Shown: one piece after another, positions 1-8,318 of the stretch | Numbering within the stretch: position 1 is the stretch's first letter | Layout of the letters: each line of letters starts with the position of its first letter | From: Promethearchaeota archaeon | GTDB lineage: Archaea > Asgardarchaeota > Lokiarchaeia > Sigyniarchaeales > SOKP01 | Assembly (NCBI GenBank): GCA_016839585.1 | Contig: JAEOTZ010000043.1 | Coordinates: 1 to 48,941, forward strand | Reading direction: 5' to 3' | DNA length: 48,941 bases | Made by a program: the position numbers and the translations under genes | Notes under the pieces: model-generated | What the model saw: the letters and a program-made list of their open reading frames with translations, nothing else | What the model was told of the DNA's origin: nothing | Databases searched by the model: none

Positions 1-1
1 A

Positions 2-331
2 GGAAAAACAGCTGAGAAGGAATTTGTATATCAAGCAACAAATAAAGAATATAATAAAGCTTTATTTATAGCAAAAGAATTCAATTTAAAAGAAGATATA
101 AATAAAATTTCACAAAAAATTTTTGATATAGAAAGTAAATCTAAACAAATAGAATTGAATTATAACATTGAAATGGCTGAAAATACCGAAAAAAATGGAG
201 ATATTATTAATAGTATAAATTACTATCAGAAGGCTTTGAAGATCCTTGAAAGTTTTCTTATCTATAATATTGTAGATCCTCGAATTAAGAAATTCAAGAA
301 AAAAATATTAAAACTTCGAGAAGAAATTTAA
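2..331 (+). CDS. C-terminal end of a TPR-like helical protein (partial)
   Basis: An open frame enters from the left edge and stops at 329-331, giving about 109 residues. It is strongly helical and rich in Lys, Glu and Ile. A segment reading AENTEKNGDIINSINYYQKA has the spacing of a tetratricopeptide helix pair (small residues, then Y-Y-x-x-A), which suggests a TPR-type scaffold. The N-terminus and any enzymatic domain lie outside the window, so the function cannot be assigned. The next gene is on the opposite strand and the two converge, with an 89-nt gap. Confidence 0.6.
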   Translation, partial: GKTAEKEFVYQATNKEYNKALFIAKEFNLKEDINKISQKIFDIESKSKQIELNYNIEMAENTEKNGDIINSINYYQKALKILESFLIYNIVDPRIKKFKKKILKLREEI

Positions 332-420
332 TATAAATCGCTCTTATTCTATAATTATTTTTGAAATATTTCAAATTCAGTCTAAGCCAATTAAACAGTT
401 AAAATTCACTAATATAAAGG

Positions 421-1302
421 TTATAAAAAAGAAGTACCATGAGAAAGCTTCTCAGATAAAGGCATATCAGCATTATAAAATCCAGAATCAAGAAACTTCA
501 GTAATTCACTAATCTTTGGATATTTATCATAAAAATATTTAAGAATTCGATGAAAAAAAATGTAAAATTTTCCATATGAAATTTTAAAATCTTTAAATTC
601 TTTGTAGTTTAAGTGAAGTATTGCTACGTTTGCAAATTTTTCTTTCACATCTTTTGGTAATTTTTCAAAGATATGGAGGAGGAAGGACTTATTATACTTT
701 AAATCAATAAATATTGCTAATTCCATTATATTATTTATCTTTAAATAGTTATGCTGTGAAAAATTCATAAATCCTTTAAGTTTGTTAACTATAATTTTAA
801 ACAATTTAGCACTTAACTGATCTAATACATATTCTCTCTCATCTTCATTTAGGTAATTTAAATATCCATTATAAAGTAAGCATTGTATAACACTTAATTG
901 CCCCTCTTCAAATCTTTTAGCGATTTCTTCTTTGAATACATTTTTTGCGATAACATCTCCTGCCTTGGTTAATCTTTTCAATAATGGAAAAGCTAAATTT
1001 GTGTGGATTAAACAAATATTATAATTATTTTCATACCAAACCTGTAGATTAGAACAATGGCCCCAGAATTGAATCTCGGGAGAAATTATATTATATTTAT
1101 TTTCTGAACCCTCTAAAGTTTTATCTAATTTATCTATAACTTCATTAATTGAAGAAATTTCTTCAAAAGATTCTATTTCATTTATGGGGATTTTTATTAA
1201 TAGGTATTTACATTGTAAAAATAGTTTATTATTCACGTATATATTTGTCCTACCACTTTCCAACCTTAACTCAAGAAATTTATTTATTGTAAATTTTAAC
1301 AT
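421..1302 (-). CDS. Lokiarchaeal-type hypothetical protein, helical
   Basis: The protein has 293 residues from the ATG at 1302. A TTG directly in front at 1305 is a possible alternative start. The segments 'NIYVNNKLFLQCKYLLIKIP', 'EIQFWGHCSNLQVWYENNY' and 'NLAFPLLKRLTKAGD' are of a kind I recall as recurring in Lokiarchaeal hypothetical proteins; that is recollection, not a search result. The N-terminal ~60 residues look beta-rich, and the rest is alpha-helical with leucine-rich repeats of about 30-40 residues. There is no signal peptide, no membrane helix and no known catalytic motif. It may be a protein-interaction module. It is followed on the same strand by nothing close and preceded by the roadblock-like gene 78 nt away. 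Confidence 0.75.
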   Translation of the reverse strand: MLKFTINKFLELRLESGRTNIYVNNKLFLQCKYLLIKIPINEIESFEEISSINEVIDKLDKTLEGSENKYNIISPEIQFWGHCSNLQVWYENNYNICLIHTNLAFPLLKRLTKAGDVIAKNVFKEEIAKRFEEGQLSVIQCLLYNGYLNYLNEDEREYVLDQLSAKLFKIIVNKLKGFMNFSQHNYLKINNIMELAIFIDLKYNKSFLLHIFEKLPKDVKEKFANVAILHLNYKEFKDFKISYGKFYIFFHRILKYFYDKYPKISELLKFLDSGFYNADMPLSEKLSHGTSFL

Positions 1303-1380
1303 CAAGGAAATTATCAGTCAGTATGTTTTTTATTTTTTTTCATTAATAAAGAAGTTTCAATGATTAATCTAATCATAATT

Positions 1381-2028
1381 TTAGGTATTACAAATTCTAT
1401 ATAACTTTTCATAAATTTTAGAAAGTCTTGATATTGCATTATAATCATTTTGCTGCAAATAATAAGAGATATAACCAGATAAACCCTGAGGATTTTTAAT
1501 CCATTCTAAAAAACCTTCAATTTCCGCCTTTAAGACTGGATCAACCGTTATAGATTTTGGAGTTAAGATAGGTGTTGTATTATGTATAATTTTAGCTTCA
1601 CTTTCGCTTGATAAATCTACTTTAGTTTCAATGAATTTTGATTTCGAACCTTTTTCAAACATTGCAGCAGCTCTAGCTATAGCAGGATAAGCCATATGAT
1701 ACCACCCTTTTGCTTTAGGTTTAATATGCGCAATCATATATTTATCTCCATCTGGTGTAGAGGCGCCAACTAAATGTCCTTTCTTATGTCGATTAGTACC
1801 AATAAAACGCTCTGGTTCTATTTGAAGGATAGAATACCTGATTTTATTCAAATTCACAGATTGTGCATTTCCACTTCCCCAACTTGAAAGTAAATCATTA
1901 ATATCACTTTTAACGCTCCAATTATCGGTTGAATATAATATTTTTCCCGATCTATTTACTACTACCACTTCTGATGCATCAGAATAATATTTTTGCAAAT
2001 CCTTAACAATAGATTTGTAATTAACCAA
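1381..2028 (-). CDS. Roadblock/LC7-like domain protein
   Basis: The protein has 215 residues. The start is TTG at 2028, chosen because a strong SD sequence (GAGGTG, 2036-2041) lies 7 nt upstream and no ATG or GTG is available near the N-terminus. Residues ~1-125 begin with a helix and then the strand-turn-strand 'VVVVNRSGKILYST', typical of roadblock/longin regulatory domains. A later helix 'YPAIARAAAMF' would close the domain. The C-terminal ~85 residues look like a linker plus a small helical tail. Roadblock proteins in Asgard archaea are thought to act as regulators or scaffolds for small GTPases. Divergently placed next to it is a Rab-like GTPase at 2376, a plausible partner. The assignment is by fold pattern only. 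Confidence 0.55.
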   Translation of the reverse strand: MVNYKSIVKDLQKYYSDASEVVVVNRSGKILYSTDNWSVKSDINDLLSSWGSGNAQSVNLNKIRYSILQIEPERFIGTNRHKKGHLVGASTPDGDKYMIAHIKPKAKGWYHMAYPAIARAAAMFEKGSKSKFIETKVDLSSESEAKIIHNTTPILTPKSITVDPVLKAEIEGFLEWIKNPQGLSGYISYYLQQNDYNAISRLSKIYEKLYRICNT

Positions 2029-2375
2029 ATTTATACACCTCTTATTAATAAATGAATCGATTTTTAAGTCCTCAATCAGTTAAGATATATTCTTAATAAT
2101 ATTAAAGATTTTATATCATTTTAGTAATAATATAATAGACTATAACTTTCCTATTATTTTCTCTAAAATAATTCTTTTAATAATGTGAATTAAGATTTTA
2201 TATACAAAAAGTATACTAATTTGGACTTTTATGCCAAACTCCATAAAGAACAGACAATCTACACGAATCTTATCCAAATTTTATATCTTTTGAAAAAGTT
2301 TTTTTTTGTTCTATTATTACGGAAATCAAATTTTATTGTTATTTTTATATTTTAAACTAAATAGATAATATTATC
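2029..2375. other. Intergenic region between divergent genes
   Basis: These 347 nt of AT-rich DNA separate the divergent roadblock-like gene and Rab-like GTPase gene, so both promoters should be here. TATA-like stretches occur at about 2195-2205 (TTTATATA) and 2345-2356 (TTTTATATTTTA), the latter about 20-30 nt before the GTPase ATG, compatible with a very short leader. A 20-codon frame (ATG 2231, TGA 2291) exists but has no SD and no recognisable sequence, so I do not call it. No RNA gene is visible. Confidence 0.5.
2036..2041 (-). promoter_or_regulatory. Shine-Dalgarno supporting a TTG start
   Basis: GAGGTG on the minus strand matches the archaeal anti-SD complement (GGAGGTGAT). It ends 7 nt before the TTG at 2028-2026, so it decides the start of the roadblock-like gene. 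Confidence 0.7.
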
Positions 2376-2885
2376 ATGAGAAAAACGGTTAAAATTGTCG
2401 TTTCGGGAGATGGAGGAGTAGGAAAAACTTGCTTTTTAAATCGATTAGTTTATGATGAGTTTGACATCAACAGTGATTTAACTAAAGGGGTGGATTTTTT
2501 TTCTAAAAGTGTCTCAGTTAATGGTACGGAATACAATTTTATAATGTGGGATTTTGCTGGTCAAAACCATTTTAGAAGTTTATTAAACAGTTTTGTAGAT
2601 GGATCAATAGCTGCTTTTATTTTATTTGACTTAACGCGATTAAATACACTTGAAACAGTTTATGAATGGATTAGAAAATTATCTAATTATGGAAATATAC
2701 CTACGTTAATTTTAGGAACAAAAAGCGATATAACAAATCTCAATGATTATTCATTTCTCAATGAATATATTTCAGAAATAAGGAAATATTACAAAAATAT
2801 TATTGGTTATTTTAATATATCATCAAAAACTGGTTCTAATATTAAAAGAGTTTTTGATTTTTTGATAGAAAATATTTCAGATTAG
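2376..2885 (+). CDS. Rab/Ras-like small GTPase
   Basis: A single-domain GTPase of 169 residues, close to the size of a minimal Ras fold. All G-boxes are visible: G1 GDGGVGKT at 11-18, a switch I Thr in TKGVDF around 36, G3 DFAGQ at 59-63 with the Gln used for hydrolysis, G4 TKSD at 115-118 (Thr in place of the usual Asn), and G5 SSKTG at 149-153. The protein ends within the last helix, so there is no C-terminal tail and no cysteine for prenylation. Membrane attachment, if any, must come from a partner. It sits divergently to a roadblock-like protein. Its partner and pathway are unknown; the GTPase assignment itself is very secure. Confidence 0.93.
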   Translation: MRKTVKIVVSGDGGVGKTCFLNRLVYDEFDINSDLTKGVDFFSKSVSVNGTEYNFIMWDFAGQNHFRSLLNSFVDGSIAAFILFDLTRLNTLETVYEWIRKLSNYGNIPTLILGTKSDITNLNDYSFLNEYISEIRKYYKNIIGYFNISSKTGSNIKRVFDFLIENISD

Positions 2886-2996
2886 ATCTAAAAGAATTTT
2901 ATAACCAGAACAAACATAATTAAAAGGTTTATTTTTAGACTAAAACTAAAATTATTTCTTTTAATTAACTCTTTTTATAAAAGAAAAGAAAATACT

Positions 2997-4034
2997 TCAT
3001 GATATTTTAACAATCCAACCAAACTCATCCTCGATTTCTAATCGTTGAATACTATTCAAAAGTTCATAAAGTTTTGTAGTTAATTCTCCAGGCTCCCCGT
3101 TGTTAAACACTCTTTTTTTCCCTTCTAAAAATACAGATGATATTGGAGTTATAACAGCAGCAGTTCCTGTACAGAAAGTTTCTGTGCAACTTTCTTCAAA
3201 CAATTCTTTATAGGAAATATCTCTTTCTTCAACTTCTATTCCAAGTTTTTTTGAGCAGAGTTCCAAAATAGCATCTCTTGTAATTCCTTCTAAAATTGTG
3301 CCTGTTTTTCTTGGAGTAGCTATTTTACCATTGATTAATCCGAAAAAATTAGCGGTTCCAACTTCTTCAATATATTCCATATTTATAGCATCTAAATAAA
3401 GTATTTGGGCAAAACCTTTAGCTTTCGTTTCTTTTGCTGGTAACATAGTTCCTGCATAATTGCAACACGTTTTAGCAGATCCAGTGCCTCCTGGTGCAGC
3501 TCTAGTATATTTTTTCGAAATTTCTAGATGAATTCCATTAAACCCCTCAGGAAAGTAAGGTCCTACAGGTACAGTAAAAACTATAAATTTAAATTCCTCA
3601 GCAGGGGCAACACCTACAATTGGTCCATTTCCAATCATTAAAGGTCGTATGTATAATGCTCCACCACTATCATACGGTGGAATATATTCTTCATTAGCTT
3701 TTACAACCTTCTTAATTGCTTCTAAAAATTTATCAACATCATATTCCGGCATTACCATCCTTCTAGCACTCATATTGAATCTTTTACCATTTTCTTCAGG
3801 TCGAAATAACACAATTTCTCCAGTTTTTGCTCTCAAAGCTTTCATACCTTCAAATATACCTTGCCCATAATTCAATACACATGCCGCTGGTGAGATTTCA
3901 AAATTTCCAAATGGTATTGAATTTCCATCATCCCATTTTCCATTCTTATAATCTGATACAAACATAGTTTTGGTTTCAAGATACCTGAAACCTAATGAAT
4001 AAAAATCAATATCTTTTGGATCTACCATAAACAT
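2997..4034 (-). CDS. ilvE: Branched-chain amino acid aminotransferase
   Basis: A PLP fold-type IV aminotransferase that transfers amino groups between 2-oxoglutarate/glutamate and the keto acids of Leu, Ile and Val, the last step of branched-chain amino acid synthesis. The 345 residues include the characteristic NYGQGIFEGMKA near the N-terminus, the Schiff-base lysine in TGSAKTCCNYAG (about residue 188), EVGTANFF for cofactor phosphate contacts, and CTGTAAVITPI near the C-terminus. Its length and the CCNYAG context fit the longer, eukaryote/bacterial type I BCAT group rather than the ~300-residue form. The ATG at 4034 was taken; a TTG precedes it at 4037 and a second ATG lies at 4028. The gene stands alone and is divergent to the Rag-like GTPase. 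Confidence 0.93.
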   Translation of the reverse strand: MFMVDPKDIDFYSLGFRYLETKTMFVSDYKNGKWDDGNSIPFGNFEISPAACVLNYGQGIFEGMKALRAKTGEIVLFRPEENGKRFNMSARRMVMPEYDVDKFLEAIKKVVKANEEYIPPYDSGGALYIRPLMIGNGPIVGVAPAEEFKFIVFTVPVGPYFPEGFNGIHLEISKKYTRAAPGGTGSAKTCCNYAGTMLPAKETKAKGFAQILYLDAINMEYIEEVGTANFFGLINGKIATPRKTGTILEGITRDAILELCSKKLGIEVEERDISYKELFEESCTETFCTGTAAVITPISSVFLEGKKRVFNNGEPGELTTKLYELLNSIQRLEIEDEFGWIVKIS

Positions 4035-4153
4035 CAATTTCTTCTTTTAATTGGTAGAATTATATATGAAGCTTTTGTTAAAAAATCTTATCAATAAAAA
4101 ATGAATAAAACATAAATAAGCCAAATTAGTTTATTTATTATATTTTTAGAGAA

Positions 4154-4163
4154 TTTAAATATA
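4154..4163 (+). promoter_or_regulatory. TATA box of the Rag-like GTPase gene
   Basis: TTTAAATATA is centred ~22-25 nt before the ATG at 4181 and there is no SD sequence. This spacing places the predicted transcription start at or next to the start codon, suggesting a leaderless or nearly leaderless mRNA. Confidence 0.45.
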
Positions 4164-4180
4164 CAATATAGAATATCAAA

Positions 4181-5125
4181 ATGACAAATGAATTACATAA
4201 TACAGCTGAAATCAAATTAATTATAGCAGGCCTAGATAACGCAGGTAAGACTAGTTTTTTAATTGCTTTAAGACAAAAATATAATTTCTATGAACGGGTT
4301 AAAATCTTAAAACCAACTATAAATATTGATTATAGTTCCTTTAATTTTTTAAATCTTTATCGTATAAATCTTTGGGATATGGGTGGACAAGAAAGGTTTA
4401 GAAAAATTTATACTAATAATCCTGTATATTTTACTGATACTAATTATCTTTACTATCTTATTGATGTTCAAGATGAATTAAGATTTGAGGAATCAATTCA
4501 ATATTTATCCGATCTTTTGGATATTTTTAGAAGTTTAGAATATTCGAATGAAATTATAATATGTTTTCATAAATATGACCCAAAGTTTAAAAATAGCGAA
4601 GATTTCGTTGATAGAATAGAAATGATTAAAAATTTAGTTTTAACCCGAAATAAAGATTTACAATTCAGGTTTTTTAATACATCATACTATGATATTTCTT
4701 CATTATCAAAAGCTTTATCATACTCTTTAAATACATTGTTAAATACAGAGAGAATTAACTCCAAATTGCAAACTATAGTCGTTAATTTTAATTGTAACTA
4801 TTTAACTTTATATACTAGTGATGGTCTAATTATTTCTGATTATTACAACGAAACAATGGATATAAAAGATTTTGAAGAGATAATAACTAACAAAATAAAT
4901 GATAATTTAGAATTTTTTCAAAGATTAGGTGATCGCAATGTTAATATCGATGAAAGAATGACGTTCTCTAAAGAAAATACTGAATACGTAAAAAAATTCG
5001 ATATATCAATTGGTAATGAAATTACTATCTTTTACCTAAGTATTTCAACTCCTTTAAGGAAAATTCTCGAATTAAAAAAAGAGGTAGATAAGTTAGAAAT
5101 AATTTTGGAATCTACTTTTACTTAA
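4181..5125 (+). CDS. Arf/Rag (Gtr)-like GTPase with C-terminal roadblock-like domain
   Basis: The protein has 314 residues in two parts. Residues ~10-190 form a GTPase: G1 GLDNAGKT (17-24) of the Arf/Rag type, Thr46 in switch I, G3 DMGGQERF (66-73), and G4 HKYD (130-133). The His in G4 is typical of eukaryotic Rag/Gtr GTPases (HKMD) and unlike the NKxD of Rab or Arf. Residues ~192-314 form a separate alpha/beta domain with 'VVNFNCNYLTLYTSDGLI', a strand-hairpin resembling the start of a roadblock/longin fold, and a C-terminal helix. Rag/Gtr proteins have exactly this layout, with the C-terminal domain used to dimerise. In eukaryotes they control TORC1; here the role is unknown. The G-domain is certain; the roadblock identity of the tail is inferred from pattern and position. 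Confidence 0.85.
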   Translation: MTNELHNTAEIKLIIAGLDNAGKTSFLIALRQKYNFYERVKILKPTINIDYSSFNFLNLYRINLWDMGGQERFRKIYTNNPVYFTDTNYLYYLIDVQDELRFEESIQYLSDLLDIFRSLEYSNEIIICFHKYDPKFKNSEDFVDRIEMIKNLVLTRNKDLQFRFFNTSYYDISSLSKALSYSLNTLLNTERINSKLQTIVVNFNCNYLTLYTSDGLIISDYYNETMDIKDFEEIITNKINDNLEFFQRLGDRNVNIDERMTFSKENTEYVKKFDISIGNEITIFYLSISTPLRKILELKKEVDKLEIILESTFT

Positions 5126-5197
5126 TTTAATAAAAAAATTAAAATTTTGCTTACATTTATATTAAATAAGTTCTAATTTCAAATCAATTTAACTTTT

Positions 5198-5273
5198 GCC
5201 AGAGTCGCCTAGACTGGCAGGGCGACAGCCTGCAGAGTTGTTTACGGGAGTTCAAATCTCCCCTCTGGCTCCA
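5198..5273 (+). tRNA. tRNA-Cys (GCA), CCA encoded
   Basis: A complete cloverleaf without an intron. Acceptor GCCAGAG pairs perfectly with CTCTGGC (5263-5269). The D-arm is GCC/GGC, the anticodon stem ACAGC/GTTGT has loop CTGCAGA (anticodon GCA at 5232-5234), and the T-arm GGGAG/CTCCC has loop TTCAAAT. The discriminator is T73, as expected for tRNA-Cys, followed by an encoded CCA. A T-run (5276-5280) follows and may terminate transcription. Confidence 0.96.
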
Positions 5274-5420
5274 GCTTTTTAAGAGAAAAATTTTTACCAA
5301 TCGAAATCCAAATATTATATACTTTGAAATATTTATTAGCGCTTTTTTATAAAAAAAAAAACATTAATATTTAATTTGATTTTCATAAGATTTTTCAAAA
5401 TTATTAAGTTATTTGGATAT

Positions 5421-6305
5421 ATGGCTTTACAAAAAGTAACTGTTAAAGATATTATAGAGAAGAAAAAGAAAGGTGAAAAGATAGTTACAATAACATCATA
5501 TGACTATTCATTTGCTAAAATTGTCGATGCGAGTAATTTTGATTTAATTCTTGTCGGGGATTCACTTTCGATGGTTATGCTTGGATATAGAAATACATTA
5601 TCTGTCACCATGGACGAGATGATTCATCATACTAAGGCTGTAAGTCGAGCAGTCTCAAATGCATTGATAGTTGGTGATATGCCTTTCCTTTCTTATAAAA
5701 TTGATATAAAAGAAGCTGTTAAAAATGCAGGAAGATTTATTCAGGAAGGTGGTGCTGAAGCTGTTAAAGTTGAGGGCGGGACTGAAATTTGTCCAACGAT
5801 AAAAACAATGATTAATGCAGATATTCAAGTTATGGGTCATATTGGTCTTACACCCCAAGCAATCTATAAATTTGGTGGATTTTTAGTTCAAGGAAAGACA
5901 TTAGAAGCTGCGAAAAAGCTCATTTTAGATGCTAAAAATTTGGAAGAAATGGGTGTTTTTTCGATTGTTTTGGAGAGTATTCCTTGGCAAATTGCGAAGT
6001 TAATTACAAGTACTGTTGAGGTTCCAACTATTGGTATCGGTGCTGGACCATATTGTGACGGTCAGATATTAGTTATTCATGATATGTTAGGAATTTTTAC
6101 TGAATTTAAACCTAAATTTCTTAAATATTTTGGCAATATTGGAGAATCAATCTCTCAAGCATTAGATAATTATAAGAATGAAGTAATAAATGGCGTATAT
6201 CCTGATCATGAGCATTCATATGAGTTTCCTGAACAAGATTTAGATAAAATTAATGAATGGTTCGAAAGCGTCGATATTAATGAAGAAGCTCATAAATTGA
6301 TTTAG
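5421..6305 (+). CDS. panB: 3-methyl-2-oxobutanoate hydroxymethyltransferase
   Basis: Transfers a hydroxymethyl group from methylene-tetrahydrofolate/-pterin to 2-oxoisovalerate, giving ketopantoate for coenzyme A synthesis. The 294 residues begin MALQKVTVKDI at the ATG at 5421; the frame is open further upstream to a TTG at 5376, but that adds only a non-conserved segment. Family signatures are visible in order: TITSYDYSFAKIVD, the metal-binding LVGDSLSMVMLGY, GDMPFLSY, AVKVEGG, VMGHIGLTPQ, the catalytic Glu in VLESIP, IGIGAGPYCDGQILVIHDMLG. The C-terminal ~30 residues extend slightly beyond the usual ~265-275. In this window mfnA supplies the beta-alanine branch of the same pathway, though it is not adjacent. 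An oligo-A/TATA region upstream (5341-5375) probably holds the promoter. Confidence 0.95.
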   Translation: MALQKVTVKDIIEKKKKGEKIVTITSYDYSFAKIVDASNFDLILVGDSLSMVMLGYRNTLSVTMDEMIHHTKAVSRAVSNALIVGDMPFLSYKIDIKEAVKNAGRFIQEGGAEAVKVEGGTEICPTIKTMINADIQVMGHIGLTPQAIYKFGGFLVQGKTLEAAKKLILDAKNLEEMGVFSIVLESIPWQIAKLITSTVEVPTIGIGAGPYCDGQILVIHDMLGIFTEFKPKFLKYFGNIGESISQALDNYKNEVINGVYPDHEHSYEFPEQDLDKINEWFESVDINEEAHKLI

Positions 6306-6476
6306 AATTTATTTTTTTTTAGGAAGATAATAAAATAATATTGGAAAAATATCTGAATATAATCTATTTTTCGATATAAATAAAATTATAAATTCATATT
6401 TATAGTTATTATATATAAAAAATTGAATATTTAAAGAAGCAATTTAAAACTATTAATTTAAATAAGTGGACATGTA

Positions 6477-8205
6477 ATGGCTGAGGAATACGACTTTCTA
6501 TTTAAATCCATTGTCGTGGGAGATGGTGGTGTCGGTAAGACTGCTTTAACTCTTCGTTTTAGCAAAGGGTTCTTCACAGAAGATTACAAAATGACAATTG
6601 GCGTAGTAGCTAAGAGGAACTCCCTCTAGGAGCGCAAACTTTCACGTCAAAACAATTACTATTGATACCAATGAAGGACCAATTCGATCGAAATTACAAA
6701 TTTGGGATACTGGTGGACAAGAAAGATTTAGTTCTATAAGACCAATGTATTATCGAGGATCTTTAGGAGCTTTAATGATCTTTGATCTAACAAATTCTGC
6801 TAGTTTCGCCCATTTACCTCAATGGATCGAAGAAGTAAGAGCAAATGTAAAAAGTGAGATCCCTCTATTATTAGTCGGAAATAAGAGTGATTTAACTGAT
6901 GAAAGGTTAGTTTCAATAGAAGAAATTAACAATTTCACAAGGGATTTTAATTTGTATTATATGGAAACCTCAGCAAAAACAGGTGAGGGTGTTGGTGATT
7001 GTTTCTATATACTAGCTTGTCTAATGATAGGATCAGGAGTACCAGATCAATTAATATCCAAAAATATTGTTTATAGTCCTGGTCAAATTCTTGGTGTGAC
7101 TAAAGTTATAACTTCACCAGCTACTCTATCAGAACCAGAATATAATTTTTCTGCACCTCCAGTCCCTGAGCCAACTCCTACATTCGAGCCAGAACCTGAA
7201 TTTAAATTTGAAGCACCTCCAGTCCCTGAGCCAAGTCCCATGGAAAAATCTGAATCCCTTCACATATTTGAACCAGAATTAGAACCAGATATTCTTATTC
7301 CAGAACCAAAAATAGAAGAAAAAGGCGAAAAACAAGTTGAATTCGAGTTTAAAACTCCTGATGAAATATTATCTGAAGGAGCAGAAAAAAAGCCTGTTAT
7401 TACTAGTTCTTCAGATATTTCCACATCTACTGATAGAGAGAGTTATAAACCTAAAGCAGTACCTTTTACTTCAAGCGTTCCTATTCCAGCGCCACCACCA
7501 GAAGGATTTCAAACCCCTCAAGAAATAAAACATGTAGAAACAACTAAAGCTCCTGCTCCTTTTCTAATTACAAAGAAAGAAGAACCACCTAAACCAACAT
7601 CTATGACATTAGATATACCTGCCGAAACTATATCAGAAACATCATCAGAATCATTAATAGATTATATGCCTGAGACAATTTTATCTAAGAAAGAAAAGAA
7701 AAAATTAGCCAAACAGAAAAAGAAAGAAGAAAAAGAAAAATCTAAATTAGAGAAGGAGAAAAAGAACCAAGAAGCAAGAGAAAAGCAAGAAAGACTAATA
7801 AAAGATATGAAAACAACTAAGAAGGAAAAGAAAGAAAAGAAAGAAGAAGTTGAAGCAGAAATACCTATACCAGTACAACTTACACCATCAACTTCTACAA
7901 CATCAAAAACACCTTCACTTTTCCAAGCTTTGACCCAAAAAGCTGAAGAATCAGATCAAGCGAAAACTTCTACCTTTATACCATTTGCTGCAGCTAAAAA
8001 GTCTGAAATACAAGAAAGTAGTAAATTAAGAATAATCCCTAATGTGGCTGATATTGAAGGTACAACTCCAGCAACCCCTGTTGTACCAATTACCCAAAAG
8101 AAAGTTCAACAACCTGCAAGTAAGGAAATAATAATTTGTAAACAATGTGGTGCAATATTATCTTCAGATTATGCTTTTTGTAATAAGTGCGGAACTAAAC
8201 TATGA
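6477..8205 (+). CDS. Rab-like GTPase with zinc-ribbon tail, interrupted by an intron
   Basis: The coding sequence is split: exon 1 is 6477-6606, exon 2 is 6638-8205, joined at codon 44. Spliced, it encodes 565 residues. Residues 1-170 are a Rab-type GTPase: G1 GDGGVGKT (15-22), switch I MTIGVDFHVKT with Thr40, G3 DTGGQERF (67-74), G4 NKSD (125-128), G5 ETSAKTG (153-159). A long proline/glutamate-rich region follows, containing two close copies of APPVPEP. Next comes a highly charged Lys/Glu coiled-coil-like stretch around 390-445, more Ser/Thr/Pro-rich linker, and a C-terminal zinc ribbon with CxxC pairs at about 544/547 and 558/561. No prenylation cysteine is present. Exon 2 alone lacks the P-loop, so without splicing no functional GTPase results. 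The downstream convergent gene also encodes a zinc-ribbon protein with Pro-rich linkers. Confidence 0.85.
6607..6637 (+). other. BHB-type intron in a protein-coding gene
   Basis: Seen directly: 31 nt shift the frame and contain an in-frame TAG (6627-6629). Removing 6607-6637 joins ATT GGC GTA G to AC TTT CAC GTC and gives IGVDFHVKT, the standard Rab switch I sequence. Folding by hand: central helix GCGU (6601-6604) with GCGC (6632-6635), a 5' bulge A-G^U (6605-6607), a 3' bulge A-A^A (6636-6638), and an inner hairpin 6610-6617/6623-6629 with one bulged A and a 5-nt loop. Cutting after the second nucleotide of each 3-nt bulge is the rule of the archaeal tRNA splicing endonuclease. The outer exon-exon helix is weak (G6600-C6639 plus little else), and the bases between central helix and hairpin do not pair. 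Confidence 0.78.
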
Positions 8206-8318
8206 ATTTTACATCACCTTTTATTCCCTAATCATAAATTAGTGTAAATCCCGATCTGTATAGTCTTTTTGAAATATTATTATATTGAATAATATTTTTT
8301 TAAATACGATCAGAAAAA

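Noticed and set aside
2231-2293. A 20-codon plus-strand frame in the intergenic region
   Set aside because: No SD, low-complexity context, no recognisable peptide; expected by chance in AT-rich DNA.
6627-6629. Read-through of the TAG (pyrrolysine or suppressor) in the GTPase gene
   Set aside because: Reading through stays in frame 0, while the rest of the GTPase is in another frame, so read-through cannot make the protein. Removal of 31 nt does.
6745-8205. Treating the GTPase as a short gene starting at ATG 6745
   Set aside because: That product lacks the P-loop and switch regions, which are present in perfect form just upstream across the intron.
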